Positions 38,840 to 50,643 of a stretch of DNA of 64,000 nt are shown here, piece after piece. The first letter of the stretch is position 1, and the number at the start of each line of letters is the position of its first letter. The position numbers were made by a program, and so were the translations under genes. Source of the DNA: Osmia lignaria lignaria (taxonomy: Eukaryota; Arthropoda; Insecta; Hymenoptera; Megachilidae); NCBI RefSeq assembly GCF_051020975.1, contig NC_135040.1:6751501-6815500 (forward strand), in the 5' to 3' direction. The notes below the pieces were generated by a model. It was not told the origin of the DNA. It saw only the letters and a program-made list of their open reading frames with translations, and ran no database searches.

Positions 38840-41800
38840 CGTAATTTTATGTCCCTTCGGTTTCTCCGGGCGAACCAAGTCGTCGAATGGGAAAGGGTGG
38901 GGATAATTACCGATTAAAGAGATTAAATCCCGCGGCGTATCGATTGCCGGGCCTATATAATCGAGCGAAAGAGGCCTTCGGAGTGGATGAGGGCGATGGC
39001 GGAGAAAGAAGAGCCGAGAGCATGGCCTGGACTAGGGAATAAGGAACGGGACGAGGGGTCGAACGGGGCAGGGCCGCCTTTGTTTCTGATTTGAGGGGCA
39101 TCCTTACGAACGGGTTAGCCGCACCAGTGATCACCAACGCTAATTACAGCGGATCAGTCCGGACGAGTTTAAAACTCATTCTCCCTCCCGTTTTAAGCGG
39201 CGCGAAAGGGGCTTCCCGGCTGGCTGCTGATTGGCCGGTCGGGATGACACGAAAGTGCCCCAACATGGCGTCTTATCTGATTTCACCGTGCCCTCTCGAA
39301 GGGAGACGCGGGGTGGTGAAACGCGGAACGTTATTACGACTTCCGCACCGGTTTATTCGATTAATCCAAATTCCAGGAATTTTCCTTGCCCTCCGCCCAC
39401 CGTTCACGCTAATCTTCTGAGCCCTTCGTTTCACTGGATCAACGCTTGGATCGACGCTGAACTGAGAGCAACGAAAGGGATATCGATATTTTTCTCGTTA
39501 ACACCGAAAGATTCTAGACTCTTTGCTTTTGCTACTTTGGAAATTAATAGAATTAAACCTAAAGAATTAAACATTTCTAAATTGAAAAATGGGAGTAGAA
39601 AACCGTGAAAGCAAAAAGCGACGGATGTCGAGGACGTTCTTCATGCGTCGAAGAAAAGAAGGTCCTAAGGTTAGAGGAGATGACGCGGGGGGGCGTATAA
39701 GTCGGCAAAGGTGCTAAATCAACATTTTTATAAACTGCTTAGTATTCATAGGCTCGGAGCTGGTAGCACGTATAACGCGAAAACGAGAGGGCTTCGATCG
39801 AGCTACCGCACACATACACCGTTTCCACGCTACACACGATCGCGGTCATAATTTTACGACTATATTATCGCGGTCCGTTCTAACGTCGAAAGCAGCCAGA
39901 GGGGGGGTGGAGAAACGATCGATAACGTTTATCGTCGAATCCGTGTTATCGTTTTCGTGGATATACTTTCGAATATCTCGTGGTCCCAGTACGTGTTCGT
40001 ACCAAATAGATTTCCGAAAACGAGAAGCCAGCAACCCCTCTCAACGATTATCGTTCAAAGTCGAGCAGAATTTCGTGGGCGTTAATTTACGCGGATCGTC
40101 GGTGTCGGGTCGTACGAAATTTCCTGCAAAAGTTCAATAAAACGCGTTAGGGGCGCGTTAAAAATTTCGTCGAAATTACCCGGCACGAAATCACGAGCTT
40201 CGAAAAACTGTCAACAACACCGGGGAATATCGTTAACGAGAGAGAGAAAGGGGAGGGGGTTCGTTTCATCTCGACGCGTTTCACCTGCCCTCCACCCGCG
40301 CCTCGTCGCGCGACCATTGATATTCAACATTAAATTTGCATCGGATGCACGCACAGCTAGCAGGCAGGAGAGTTTTCGCGAGCGGGCGAACGGGCGAGCA
40401 ACGATCGCTCTGCCAGCTGAGATTCGTGGGGCCGTTAGGGGCGGAGGGGGGTGTAGTCGGCGAGGGCGAGTCCCGGGTTAGGGTAAAACAATCACGCAGG
40501 CCTCATGCATGTTAATGCGTTGTTAGGGGCGCGTGAGAGAATCGGGGTTGGCTAGGATTGAATGGCCAATATCAGCGAACCGCCCCCTCCGTTTTCCTCG
40601 ACTCGCTCAGGAACCAATATCAATCTCGTCACCGCGCTCTGCCGCATGCGATCACGCAAAAGCACCCGACGAATCTGCCTCTCGTCGCCCTCGTTTCTCT
40701 GCCTCCTGCTTTTATTCCTCCTCGACACGACTACGACTTTGCTCGCCCTGCTGCCTCCAAAATCTCTGCGCATACACGCGTGTTTATACTTTCGTAGCCT
40801 TCCGCCATTCGACTCTTTTTCCTAAAATTCCTCGGAAACTTAATTTTTAACAACACGAAAGGAATAAGATCGATCGTCGAGTAAGGGAATAAAAATATAA
40901 ATATAAAGTGATAGGCATCGAATGAAAAGGGGACGTGTAAATTGCGAATGGAAAACAGCCTCGTTTACAAGAGGACCCTTCGTTTCGATGCTGGAAACTC
41001 GTGAAACGGAGAACGGAAGTGACAGGGGGAAAGTTATTACACCGATGACCAGTTAGGATACAAGGGCGCGTCTCTGTAAGGTCGGATCGAGGAGTTAAGG
41101 AAACTAGCGACTACCGAAAGGCAGTTGATACGAAACTAGTTTCGCGGCCTAGGGTACACGTTGTGCAGAGGTTCGGATAGGGGTAGAGAGGAGGAGAACG
41201 GAGTTTGACGACGGGTTGCTTGTGTGCGATGAGACGAAAAGGGGGATGGCGTCGACTGTTTGTCCTTCGAATGGAAGTTCTAGGGGTTGAGGGTGGCCGT
41301 TCCCCGGCTGGAGTGGTACTTACCAAATCGACACGGGCCAACTCAATACATCAAAGACCTTCGAAGCCAACAGGCAGCGGTTATATGGAACGGCTCCCGG
41401 GCCTGGCTTCCAACGCCACCTCCGCCGATGTCCATACATAATCATGGCCCGTCTTTGTCCCTCGAAATTGATTTATTATTCAAAGTGACGCGTGTTTCAC
41501 AATGTGTATTTACCACGATACGGTTTCGGGCGTGAAACACGTCAGGGGCCCGGTCTGGCCGGCCACCTTTGTAGAACGTCCACGTAACCCGCATATACGA
41601 TAAGCAACCACGACCAACGAAGAAATTTACCTTTGCCTTAGATAGCTTGTCTGCGGATCCGTTGCACTTTGAATGCCGATCGACATTACAGCTCGTTGAA
41701 TACATTTAGACCGACTGATCTTTTTTGCGCGATGTCATCGGTTTACGAATGAGCCGTTCGGCTCGTGCGAAAAGAAATAATCGCCTCCTCTGATGTATAC

Positions 41801-42428
41801 GATTAACACTGAAACCATCAAACCAATAGTTACCTGTCTTACTATAGATACCAATTTTCATTATGTCTGTTGAACCGTTAATTCGCGTTACGAAATGACA
41901 CGAATAGGAGGTAATGGAAGCAGCCGTTGCGTAACCGGAAATTGCACCACTATGTAATAATCGCTTTGCTGTTTCGATATTAGGTCATCCAAAAAGTTGC
42001 CGCTGTCTTTGCATTCTTCGCGATGTATTTCTTAAACTAACGTACCGTCTTTGAAAGAGATACCGGCAAAACAATTTGTACGATTCAATATCGATGGTTT
42101 TATTTTCAACGTCGAAAGGGATCGATCATCGTCGAGAGTTCGCGTGGAATCTCGCTGTGTTTCAGAAACTAGTTCACCGGGCGGGGATGTTACGTAAGGA
42201 GTAGGAAAAGGAAGTTTGCCGAAAAGTATCCGCGTTGGATCGGAAGATCGATGCCGGGGGTCGCGTGTGGACGGTGCGGTAAGGAAGAGGTTGCAAGCCA
42301 CCGCCTCGGCAGCGAGCGAAAATATTGACAGAAAACAACCGTCCGAAGTTAATTAAACTCGGTGAGCTGTGTTTCCCGGTGCCTTCGTTCCCCTCCACCC
42401 AGCATACACTTCGAGTAGTAATTTCCTG
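38840..42428. other. Non-coding DNA, one lone mariner-like end
   Basis: GC-rich anonymous sequence lies at 39,000-39,420 and 40,250-40,560, with a short A/GGGG-rich strand near 40,225-40,260. The overlapping frames at 40,533-40,850 are open on three readings and show no coding composition. The only element-like signal is the possible transposon end at 41,980. No RNA gene is seen. Confidence 0.55.
41978..42010. mobile_element. Possible mariner-family terminal fragment
   Basis: After a TA dinucleotide at 41,978-41,979 the sequence reads TTAGGTCATCCAAAAAGTTG. This resembles the TTAGGT-nnn-CAAAAAGTT style of terminal repeat known from insect mariner elements, including those of Hymenoptera. I found no matching opposite end or transposase fragment within reach, so this would be a truncated relic or a chance match. 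Confidence 0.3.
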
Positions 42429-42745
42429 ATGGTGTGTACGTGGATCCTGGGCGACCGAACCAAGTGGACAAACAGCAAGTTTCCCCAACGGTACGTGTTT
42501 CTGATCCGAAATTGTGTTCTTATGTACGTGTGCGTTTCACCTACAGATCCCCTTACCATTGTTCGATCTTCGAGCGCCGCTATATGAAACAATGCCGTCT
42601 CTTTCATTATTATCTTCTTCGCGTTAACAATGGAAAATTGAAAGTTATTCATTTTCCTAAAGACGATTTAGCCAAATTTCACAGACGAATTTCTCGCGAA
42701 TTCGTCGAAGGCCGATTGGTATCCAAGGAACATTGGACGCCATAG
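42429..42745 (+). CDS. Possible two-exon gene with a 56-nt intron, 86 aa
   Basis: Exon 1 is 42,429-42,490, from an ATG to a GTACGT donor. Exon 2 is 42,547-42,745, from an acceptor TTTCACCTACAG to TAG. The 20 codons plus two bases of exon 1 join in phase to the open frame of exon 2, and together they encode 86 residues. Third-position GC in exon 1 is near 77 percent. In exon 2 the positions are about 49, 34 and 42 percent, with the second position clearly lowest. The product is basic with Tyr/Phe/Arg-rich middle residues. The weak points are a poor start context, an intron shorter than is usual in bees or ants, and no recognised family. Both underlying frames are also open without splicing. 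Confidence 0.32.
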
Positions 42746-44001
42746 CTAAGATTCCCGTCGAGCGAATTCTTCGCCGTTTATTACACATGCTCCGGTTGCA
42801 CGGCTGAAAGCCACCCCCATATTTCGCCTGTCGATGCTCGTGTCGTCGGATCGAAGGCGTATCGTCACTCGGTACGAGCCGAGATCACGAACCTTGTAAA
42901 ACCTCGTCACGCTGGAACACACCGTTTGCCCTTTCTCGCGGCTCCAGTCACGCTGGAATGGACCACTCTTTCGAGACGCGTAACTCCCTCGCTCTTCTCT
43001 TCTTCCTCCTTCCGTCCGACTCTGTGTCCCTCAGGACCGGCTGTCTCTCAGGCTGCCTTATAATCCTGAGATATGAGTGCGCATTATGTGGAATAGTAAG
43101 TTGACTACTGGGGGGTCGACGCGGGACGGTGTGAACGGAACGTAACCCCCCGAGAAACACGTATATTCGGCAGGGTGGTGGCGGGACAAGTCAGCCAGAT
43201 TACCGGGAGAAATCTAAATCAGGATCAGAACCGCTTGACTTCCAGGCGAACGGGCAACAAACCGGGGCCGCAGATGTTGCTTTACGCTGGTTCCTGACCG
43301 GCTGCGTGTCGCGCCCGAAATTCCTAGGTGTTTTCGGAAGTGTCAGCTTGCAGTTATCCGCTGGATCGCTCAATCTAAGTCCCTTTGCGACGAACGAGAG
43401 GAGGAGTAAAATTTTTCATTGGCAAAAATAATTGGAATCGACCAGCGCAAGATTCGAGCGAAATCATCAGAGTTATAAGGGATTGACGTTGGACGAAGAT
43501 TTCGCGATAGCAAGTTGCGTTCCACGCAAGCGACACGCCATTAAGCGGAACGCAGGGAAATCAATCGCCGGTAATGATCTCGGATCTGGCGCGCTGTTCG
43601 GTGCTGGTATATCTCACGGATATCTCGCGGCTCGACTAGCCGCTATTAGAAACGCAACGCGGTGGCCCTCGTCTCTCTTTTCCTCTCGTCGTTGAACCGC
43701 CTCTGGCAGGTAAAGGCAGCGGTCAACATCCGGGGGTCTGGAAGACGAGGAAGACGGCAGAGAGATAGAGTCAAGTCGGTAAGCAGATGACGCGTCAGAT
43801 AAGGCGTCCTTAGGCTTAGTTCAGAAGCTGCTGCGTCGGCTACCGTGCTGCGCGGGGTGGCTCGCGCGGATCCAGGACCACCCGAACGGATACGGCGAAA
43901 AGGAGAATGGAATCCGCGCGATGAACAGCCTCCTCTAGGATTTCAGCTCCGTGGGTATCGCATGCACCGACAACAACAACAACCGGAATTATCGCGGCAC
44001 A
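42746..44001. other. Non-coding DNA upstream of the 44-kb candidate exon
   Basis: No exon is supported. Pyrimidine-rich DNA lies at 42,985-43,050. The + frame at 43,432-43,695 has no coding composition. A CAA run (four units) at 43,969-43,981 lies in the same frame as the candidate exon and would encode an Asn run if that exon begins further upstream. Acceptor-like TTTCAG occurs at 43,941-43,946. Confidence 0.5.
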
Positions 44002-44140
44002 ATGGACCGAAACTCTTTATTTCCAGCTAACTCGCTGGCCCTCACGCGGTCGGATTCCTCTGGGCACCTCTTCATCAAGCGTGGCAATCTCTCGGACCGC
44101 CTGATTCAGAAGGTGGCCCGTGAAAAGCAGATCGAGACGA
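44002..44140 (+). CDS. Strongest coding-exon candidate, protein unknown
   Basis: The frame is open from 43,939 to a TGA at 44,230. The ATG at 44,002 is followed by 36 codons (44,032-44,139) whose position-specific GC is about 58, 42 and 81 percent, the clearest coding signature in the window. The encoded part is Ser/Leu-rich at first, then has alternating basic and hydrophobic residues typical of an amphipathic helix (about residues 27-46). The likely donor is ACGA/GTAGGC at 44,141 (phase 1). After it the third-position bias fades. The start could be this ATG, or an acceptor at 43,946 or 44,026 (CTTTATTTCCAG). A run of Asn codons precedes the ATG. I cannot name the protein. An N-terminal or alternative first exon of a large + strand gene fits best. 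Confidence 0.52.
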
Positions 44141-44570
44141 GTAGGCCCACGGTTACAGATCCGACCGGTTGTTGGCGTTGTTCGGCTGGTTGTTCGAGCG
44201 AACTGCCAGCCAGAGAGTCAGAGACACAATGAGTCTCGCGATATCGCGTGTGGATCAAGGGCCACGCGTAAGAGAGACGAACGAAAGGAGGGGGTGAAAT
44301 GGCCGATCCGTCGAGCCTCGTAACTCATAACCCGGCTGCTACCCCACCCTTCCTAAATCTTCGCGAAACAGAGACTGGCTTTGACGTTTCGCCCTGGCGA
44401 AGAACCGTTGTTACATTATGCAGCAGCAGCAACAGCAACTCGAGGTGGGACAAAGTAGCCCGAGGTGGGGCGGGGGAGAGAACGAGAAGAAGGAGGGGGC
44501 GGACGGATAAATCCTTTTTCGTCGGACGGACAATAAACGCGACGGCTACGAGTCCTGCGAAAAGGGATCC

Positions 44571-44600
44571 GCTGATGCTGATGCTGATGCTGATGCTGAT
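44571..44600. repeat. GCTGAT hexanucleotide repeat
   Basis: Five perfect GCTGAT units stand in tandem. In the + frame they would encode alternating Leu and Met, and on the minus strand alternating Ile and Ser. Both readings look like repeat artefacts, not protein. Confidence 0.9.
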
Positions 44601-45189
44601 GCCGCTACCCGTTACCGGCTGAACTGGATTGTCGTATCGTGCAGGCCCATTCATGGTGTGGTCCACGCTGGCCACGCGCGAATACGATATCGTTCGCTGC
44701 AGGTGCGCCCAGCCTTCTCAGCCCGCTACTTCGTGGATCGCGAACGAGAGAGATTTAGCCGCGATCACACCGAGACTTTATACAACCTTCTCTTCCTACT
44801 AATGCGTTTTAGATTTCACGATTTCGCAGCCTGGACGTAATCCCTCCGCTGATACTCGAGAATCATTTGCACGCATAATACGAAATTACCAGTTCCTAGG
44901 GGTACTTGAAAATTTGTAGATAATCACGCTTCTGTCTACGCACGATAGCGACGAGCATCGAGCATCGATCCTTCCTTCCCCGTGATCCCGACGCGAAACT
45001 CGTGACGATTCTGCCCGCGTGAGGAGGACGCGGAGAGAGAGGAAGAAGGAAGCCGAAGTAGGCGGTTCGATTACACGGAGCGCAAGCACAAGCAACCGGC
45101 CCTCTCGAAGAGCATCCTACGGCATAATGTCCTGCCTGGTCCGTGTCTTCTCCTCGGTTTGCTGTCTTCTGCCTTCCGCCGACTTGACC

Positions 45190-45272
45190 CGCGGGCCCGC
45201 CGGGTTAGATTCCTACGCGGAGCCCCTCGCTCGCGTACACAATGCGAGTTATTGCGGCAGCCGCGGGCCCGC
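45190..45272. other. CpG-rich block with two copies of a palindromic 11-mer
   Basis: CGCGGGCCCGC occurs at 45,190-45,200 and again at 45,262-45,272. Each copy contains the self-complementary GCGGGCCCGC, so each can fold on itself and the two can pair with each other across a 61-base spacer. The surrounding 270 bp is the most GC-rich part of the window. It could mark a CpG-rich promoter about 1 kb downstream of the 44-kb exon candidate, or a structured leader. No TATA box is seen. Confidence 0.35.
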
Positions 45273-47380
45273 AGGAACGGCAGCGGTCGCCGTTGGCGCC
45301 AGCGCCGACTTCCAGCTTCGGCCCGCATAAATCCTGCCCGCAGATCCCCCTTTGTCTCATTCCTCCTCGATTCCTTCTCCACTACCTTCGCCGCCACTTT
45401 TCTGCCCTTCGATCACGGAAAACCAGATCGCGAGACGACTACACCGGAGCCACTTGGAAACTTGCAGATTGCTCGATGTTAATTGGAAAAATTCACTTAT
45501 TTTTACTCGAAGAAACGATCACGGTTGGTAAAGATATGATTAATGGAATAAAAGGAAGAATTTGAAATGAATGGTCACGAACGAGGTGTACGGAGCTTAA
45601 AGGCTGTAAAGTCAGAAGGGATCGTGGCGTCGGCTTTTCTCTCGTCTGTCGGTTTGGCTCGCCTTAACTTATGGCCGGAAGTATTATCCGCTCGCCGACA
45701 TCGTATTGTTTTCATTTAAGGGTATTAAACCGGCTTATATCTGGTTGGACACCAGCGCTTCGTTAGCGAGCTGAAACCCCGCCTTTAAATGACTGTCGAT
45801 ACTTGAATACGCATGGAATGCAATTACCTCTGTGCTCGCAGTTCCCGAGTACACACATAGAAACGTAACAAAAGTGTAGAATTTTCTTTTCAATGGTAAT
45901 AAATAAGCTGATCTTAGGTGTCGTAGAAGAGAGCTGGATATCGTTGGACAGAATTGAAAAATTATACTGAACTGAATAGCGCGGTTCGTTTTAATTAAAT
46001 TCGAGCGGCGATCGTTTGTTTGTAAGGCAACTTCTAACGAAGCTTGAAATCGAATTGAAAAAAATAAAAAAAAAGAAGGAAGAAGGATGGAGGGACCTCG
46101 GGTTTTAAGAGCGATCAGAGTAGCAAACGATTAAAAGGTATCGCAATCTGACGATCCATTAACCGTATCCAATGAGCAGTCGCTAATTAAGGCTATTTAT
46201 ATCGGGGTTCGACCCTTTCCGAGTTCCTGGCGACCCTATTCCTTCCCCGTCCAACATCAGCCTCGGGGTGAAAATTGGAAAGCACGGTGGTCCAATGACG
46301 AAGCAAAAGATCATCCGAACGTGGACAACTTTGACCCATCTCGATCAAGTGGAAAATTCATCAAGTTATCTAGACGAGTATCGTTATGCTTAATGCTTTT
46401 AACATATTCCAGAATGGATTTCAATATTAACTAAAGATTTATCGATATTAACTAAACAGCATTCGAAGCTCTCGATAATCGTTTCCTTTGAACAGTGCCT
46501 CTCCCCTCTCTTCCTCGTTGAATAATAAGTTCTTCCTGAAAGAAATAACTCCCGACGAATGATCGTCGGCAAAGTCGCTCATCCCCCCCGGGTTCTATCC
46601 TCGCCGGAAATCACGTTCGAGTGATTCTCGAGTAAGAGAATCGACGGTGAAGTAGGAGAGGATCTCTGGTCGTGGATAAAGTCGGCCAAAGCGGAAAGCG
46701 GACAGAGAGATAGAGAAAGAGAGAAAGGTAAAAGTCGGTGAAGGAGGAGGAAACGAGATGGAGAAAGAGGTCTCGCCGGATAATATACTTCGCAAAGTAC
46801 GCTCGTCAAACACAAGCGCGAGCAAGCGGGGCTTGCCGGATATATTAGAGGATGCATCTCCATAAAAGTTGGAGCCGAGCAGCGAGTCAACATCCCTTCG
46901 TTTCGCGTAAGAAGAAGGGAGAGGTGGATGAAAAGGTACGGCAATCCCGGAGGGTGGGAAAAAGGTGAACGGGAAAGAGAGAAGAAATCTCGGATTCCTT
47001 TTTCCGCTTGAAGCGTTCCCGTTTCGGGGAGGCAAAGAAGCGGTCTTGCGGTAGCAATCACCGATATTGAGGGTTTCATTTCGTCCCTACGTTAGTAAGA
47101 GCGTCTGCGAGGCTGCTGGTTCGAGGAAAAGTGGCGAACAAGGATGAGGAAACGATGAAGAGGAAGGTAGTCCTGCACTATTCATAGAGAACCTGATTTT
47201 CATCGGAATAAACGCTGGAAGACATTTTTTAACTATCAACGAGAAGGGAAAGGTGTTTGAAAGTCAAACCTTTTAGCTATTGTCTAGACGATCAGCGATA
47301 GGATAGTGCAATTCCCATGGTGGACGACGAAAGAAGGGACGAAATCCTAAACAGATTCGAAATGTTTACAGAAGGTTTAT

Positions 47381-47448
47381 CGGTACCTTGGCGAGAAGTT
47401 AATCCGACGTGAATCGTCGGTGAATCCGAGAACGCCGGCAAGGTACCG
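47381..47448. other. Nested hairpin (inverted repeat)
   Basis: The outer arms CGGTACCTTG (47,381-47,390) and CAAGGTACCG (47,439-47,448) pair perfectly over ten bases. Two further pairs follow inward after one mismatch. Inside, CCGACG (47,404-47,409) and CGTCGG (47,415-47,420) form a second six-pair stem with a five-base loop. The overall 68-base size is that of a small precursor hairpin, but the paired arms are too short and interrupted to call a microRNA. I match no known microRNA seed. Confidence 0.3.
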
Positions 47449-49086
47449 TCTCCAGATTATCCGCAAATAATTAGTAATCCGGCGTTCAAATAAAGCGTCC
47501 GCCACGCTGCTCACCGCAGGCTCGACCTTTTTCTCAACTGGAACGGAGAATCCCGCCCAGTGTTTATCCGAAGGAGGTAAAGTTTGCCTTCAAACTGACG
47601 ACGCCCGGTGGAAAACTTTGCAAGGGATCCTACTTCGGATTCGACCAGTCTATGTTGCGATATTTCATAGGGTTCCCGATGACGAACGCGAAAGTAATAG
47701 ACGCGTACACGAATACCATTCTGAAAGGTTGGGTCTAATTTCGACGAAACTTTTTCGATTACCCAATACAATTACTCACGATCGGTTGCTGTCCGTTTAC
47801 CGATCACGTAGAAGGAAATAAAGCCAAACACAGCGGTGATTGTATCTGTTAATCGAAAAAAAAACTATCGGCGCAACGTGGTCTAAGTGAAAATCCGTTG
47901 GCTGAAAACGCGTTACACGTTCCCTGTGTCTTGCGGAGAAAAACAAGACCGCAAGAATCCACGACGAGGACCAAGCTCGGTTTTGTCGGTGATTTAGTAA
48001 CAGACCGAGCGAGTTCGAGAGACTCGTGATCACGCTGGCGAAGAACAATTTAGCTACGGTCGCAATAATTCTTCTCCTGTCCACGAGCTTTCGAAAATTC
48101 TTACATTAATTAGGTGTGTACCTTTAAGAAAAGAGCAAAACGAAGCAGAGAGAGTCGGGCAGCCGAGCAGTCGGCTCCGGCTGGTTGAAGTTAATCTCGA
48201 AGTAAGGAGTGTTTGGTCCTGCAAAGGGGATTAACGAGTAGAAGAAGAAGGTCTAGCGTTTTCTTGAACGCCTTTCGAGGGGTGGAAATCGGGGACGAGG
48301 GTGTTGGCTGTGAAGTCGCGCGAGACCAGCAGCTTCGCACTTGGTGCACACCCAGTGCTCCCTTAATCCGTATTCATCAGCAGTTATAGGCACGAGCTAA
48401 GGGGGTAAGGGTCTAATCCGGCTGATCCGCGCTCAGCCGACACTCGCCCCGCCCCCACGGTTCTGGGTCATCTCTAAAACGCGTTATACACCGGTAGCAC
48501 CGAGTACACCGACTGTACGAACACCTAGTAACAACGACCCTGCGAAATTTCCACCGCCTCCACCCCTCTTATAAAGCCGTCCTTTATAATTTTCATCGGA
48601 TTAGAGAAACGAGAAAGAAGCGTGCCCCGGTACGGAACTTTGCTCCGGCTTATCGAGTCAGCCATTTGCTGTCTGTCACGAGATAGATCGAACCGTTTTC
48701 TATGGCCCCTAACCAAAGCAATCATTCTGGGGAGTAGCATTTTTTTACCTAATACAATTTAATTAATTTTGCGTTTTTAAGTATAAGTCCAAACGAAGGA
48801 ACCCTTCTATCCATCCGCGTTCCCTTAGGCCGGAAAGGAGCGCGCTGGTCCAGGTGGACTGGAAGTTAAATGGACTTGTCTACCGGTAAAAGATAAACCG
48901 GATATGCCCGTAGACAGAATTGACGGTTCAGTGTGCGGCCGTATTTTCCCTGGCGTGTTTTACTTGCATCGGTGTGCAGGCGATCGCAAGAGTGAGGAGG
49001 AGGAGGTAGAGGGTTGGTCGAAGCAACGAGACACATTGGACGAGCAAGCAAGAGAGAATCGTAGGGATGGCGTCGCGACGCGACGA

Positions 49087-49111
49087 GAGGCGAGGCGAGG
49101 CGAGGCGAGGC
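49087..49111. repeat. GAGGC pentanucleotide repeat
   Basis: Five perfect GAGGC units follow a purine-rich GACGAGA stretch. The Arg/Arg/Glu/Ala readings of the overlapping frames come from the repeat. Confidence 0.85.
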
Positions 49112-50643
49112 GTCGTGCCGATAAATCAAATTGACTGGTGCGACGTCGAGCGCAGCCAGAATCCAGCATCCTCTCCCACCGATCCTCTCCGTTTGCCCCG
49201 ACAGAACGGCGACCGTCCATATACAACGTGTCCAATCGCAAATCCCTTTAATTCGTTCCTTGCAGTATAAGTTTAATCCGAATTAAACTGCACAGGACGG
49301 CACATAAATTCGGAGCAAAGGCCAAGCATTAAAAGGAGCGGCTCCTGCCGTTCTATCCAACCCATCACTCCTCACCCTCGACCAACGACCGTCTCGTTGT
49401 TCTGCCGTTAACTGTGTCATGTTCGATGATCAAACTATCGCCTCTCGATACCGTGAAATCACTTTGTTTTACGTTAGAGAACCAATGTTGCGCCTCGAGG
49501 CACCGGATATCGCGTATTACCCTTAATTAGAATTACAATTAGATGGCTGCATTCGAATAACCTAGTTGAGAATCTATCTAAATAGAGAGACGTTACGCGA
49601 ATTTATTAGTGGAAATATTTTAGCAAAGAGAGCGCAATTCGGTGTAAAATCGGTTTCGTGTCGACGGGTGCGACACGTTCCACGAATATTCGCTGACGTT
49701 CCTGAAAACGATCAAGTTGCATTACACAGGAAGTACAAGTTTCTGCATTAGTACACGAGACCGAGTCCAGGAAACAGGAAGCAGCGTTGCGAAACGTTGC
49801 TAGTATTTGGATTTCGATGTGGTAAGCAGTAGTCGAAAACTGTCGTAGTTTCTGACGGTGTCGCTTGCGCCTCGACGCGACGTCTCTGAATTCGTACCTA
49901 ACAATTCTGAATGAAATAAAAAGCTATGAATTGTTTTGTTAAATCCATCGAAATAACACGAGTATCCCTGTTAATCACCGTAAAGAATTATCCGACAAAC
50001 AGTCACGGTCCGCGCGATAGTTGCTCGTTTGTTGAATTCAACCGACGTGCGTCGGGATAAAGCAGAGCCTCCCTTTCGAAGGGTATACAAACACGCCCTT
50101 CTTCACGTGGACCGATCAAAGTGTTCTTCCCCGTTCGAATGACGGCGTGCGGAGAATGATCATCGAACAACGTGTAGCCGGTGGACTGCGCGACGAATGC
50201 TGGTAATGATCGGGACACGCGCGTATCGCGATTCCTGGACAGATCGCGAAGGGTGAGGAACGGTGGTCGAATAGAGGCTAACGTCGACCATCGTCGACGA
50301 CATCGAGGGTGGCACGCTCGTCCTTTGTGCAGTTTATGGGCTCGACAACGCGTTATGATTATTCACGGGGTTACTGTGTTTTATTGCTCTTATCCCTGCC
50401 ATCGACGCGAACAGACTTCGAAGGTGTTAAAACGTGTCACACGGCATTGTATCCTTCTTTGTCTCGGACTAAATTGTCGACTGTAAGTCAGTTTTACTGC
50501 GTAAGTTGGTTAATATTTATAATTAGCTGGAACGAGAAGACTAATGGCGAAACGTGATCGCACGTGGTGAAGCTGTTAAGGGTGTTAATTTACTCGGAAA
50601 GGGTTAACAAGATGGAAGAGCGAATGATGGCGAAAAGAAATCA

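Larger units (their letters stand above)
44141..50643. other. Non-coding DNA with CpG-rich block, hairpin and repeats
   Basis: A CAG/CAA patch lies at 44,420-44,440 and a GCTGAT repeat at 44,571-44,600. A CpG-rich block at 45,060-45,330 keeps a + frame open (45,019-45,330) with high GC at all three positions (about 74, 66 and 73 percent), so it is not called coding. From 45,500 to 46,560 the DNA is AT-richer and quiet. A nested hairpin sits at 47,381-47,448 and a GAGGC repeat at 49,087-49,111. The minus frames at 46,579-47,079 are pyrimidine-tract products. Nothing is supported at 49,200-50,640. Confidence 0.5.
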
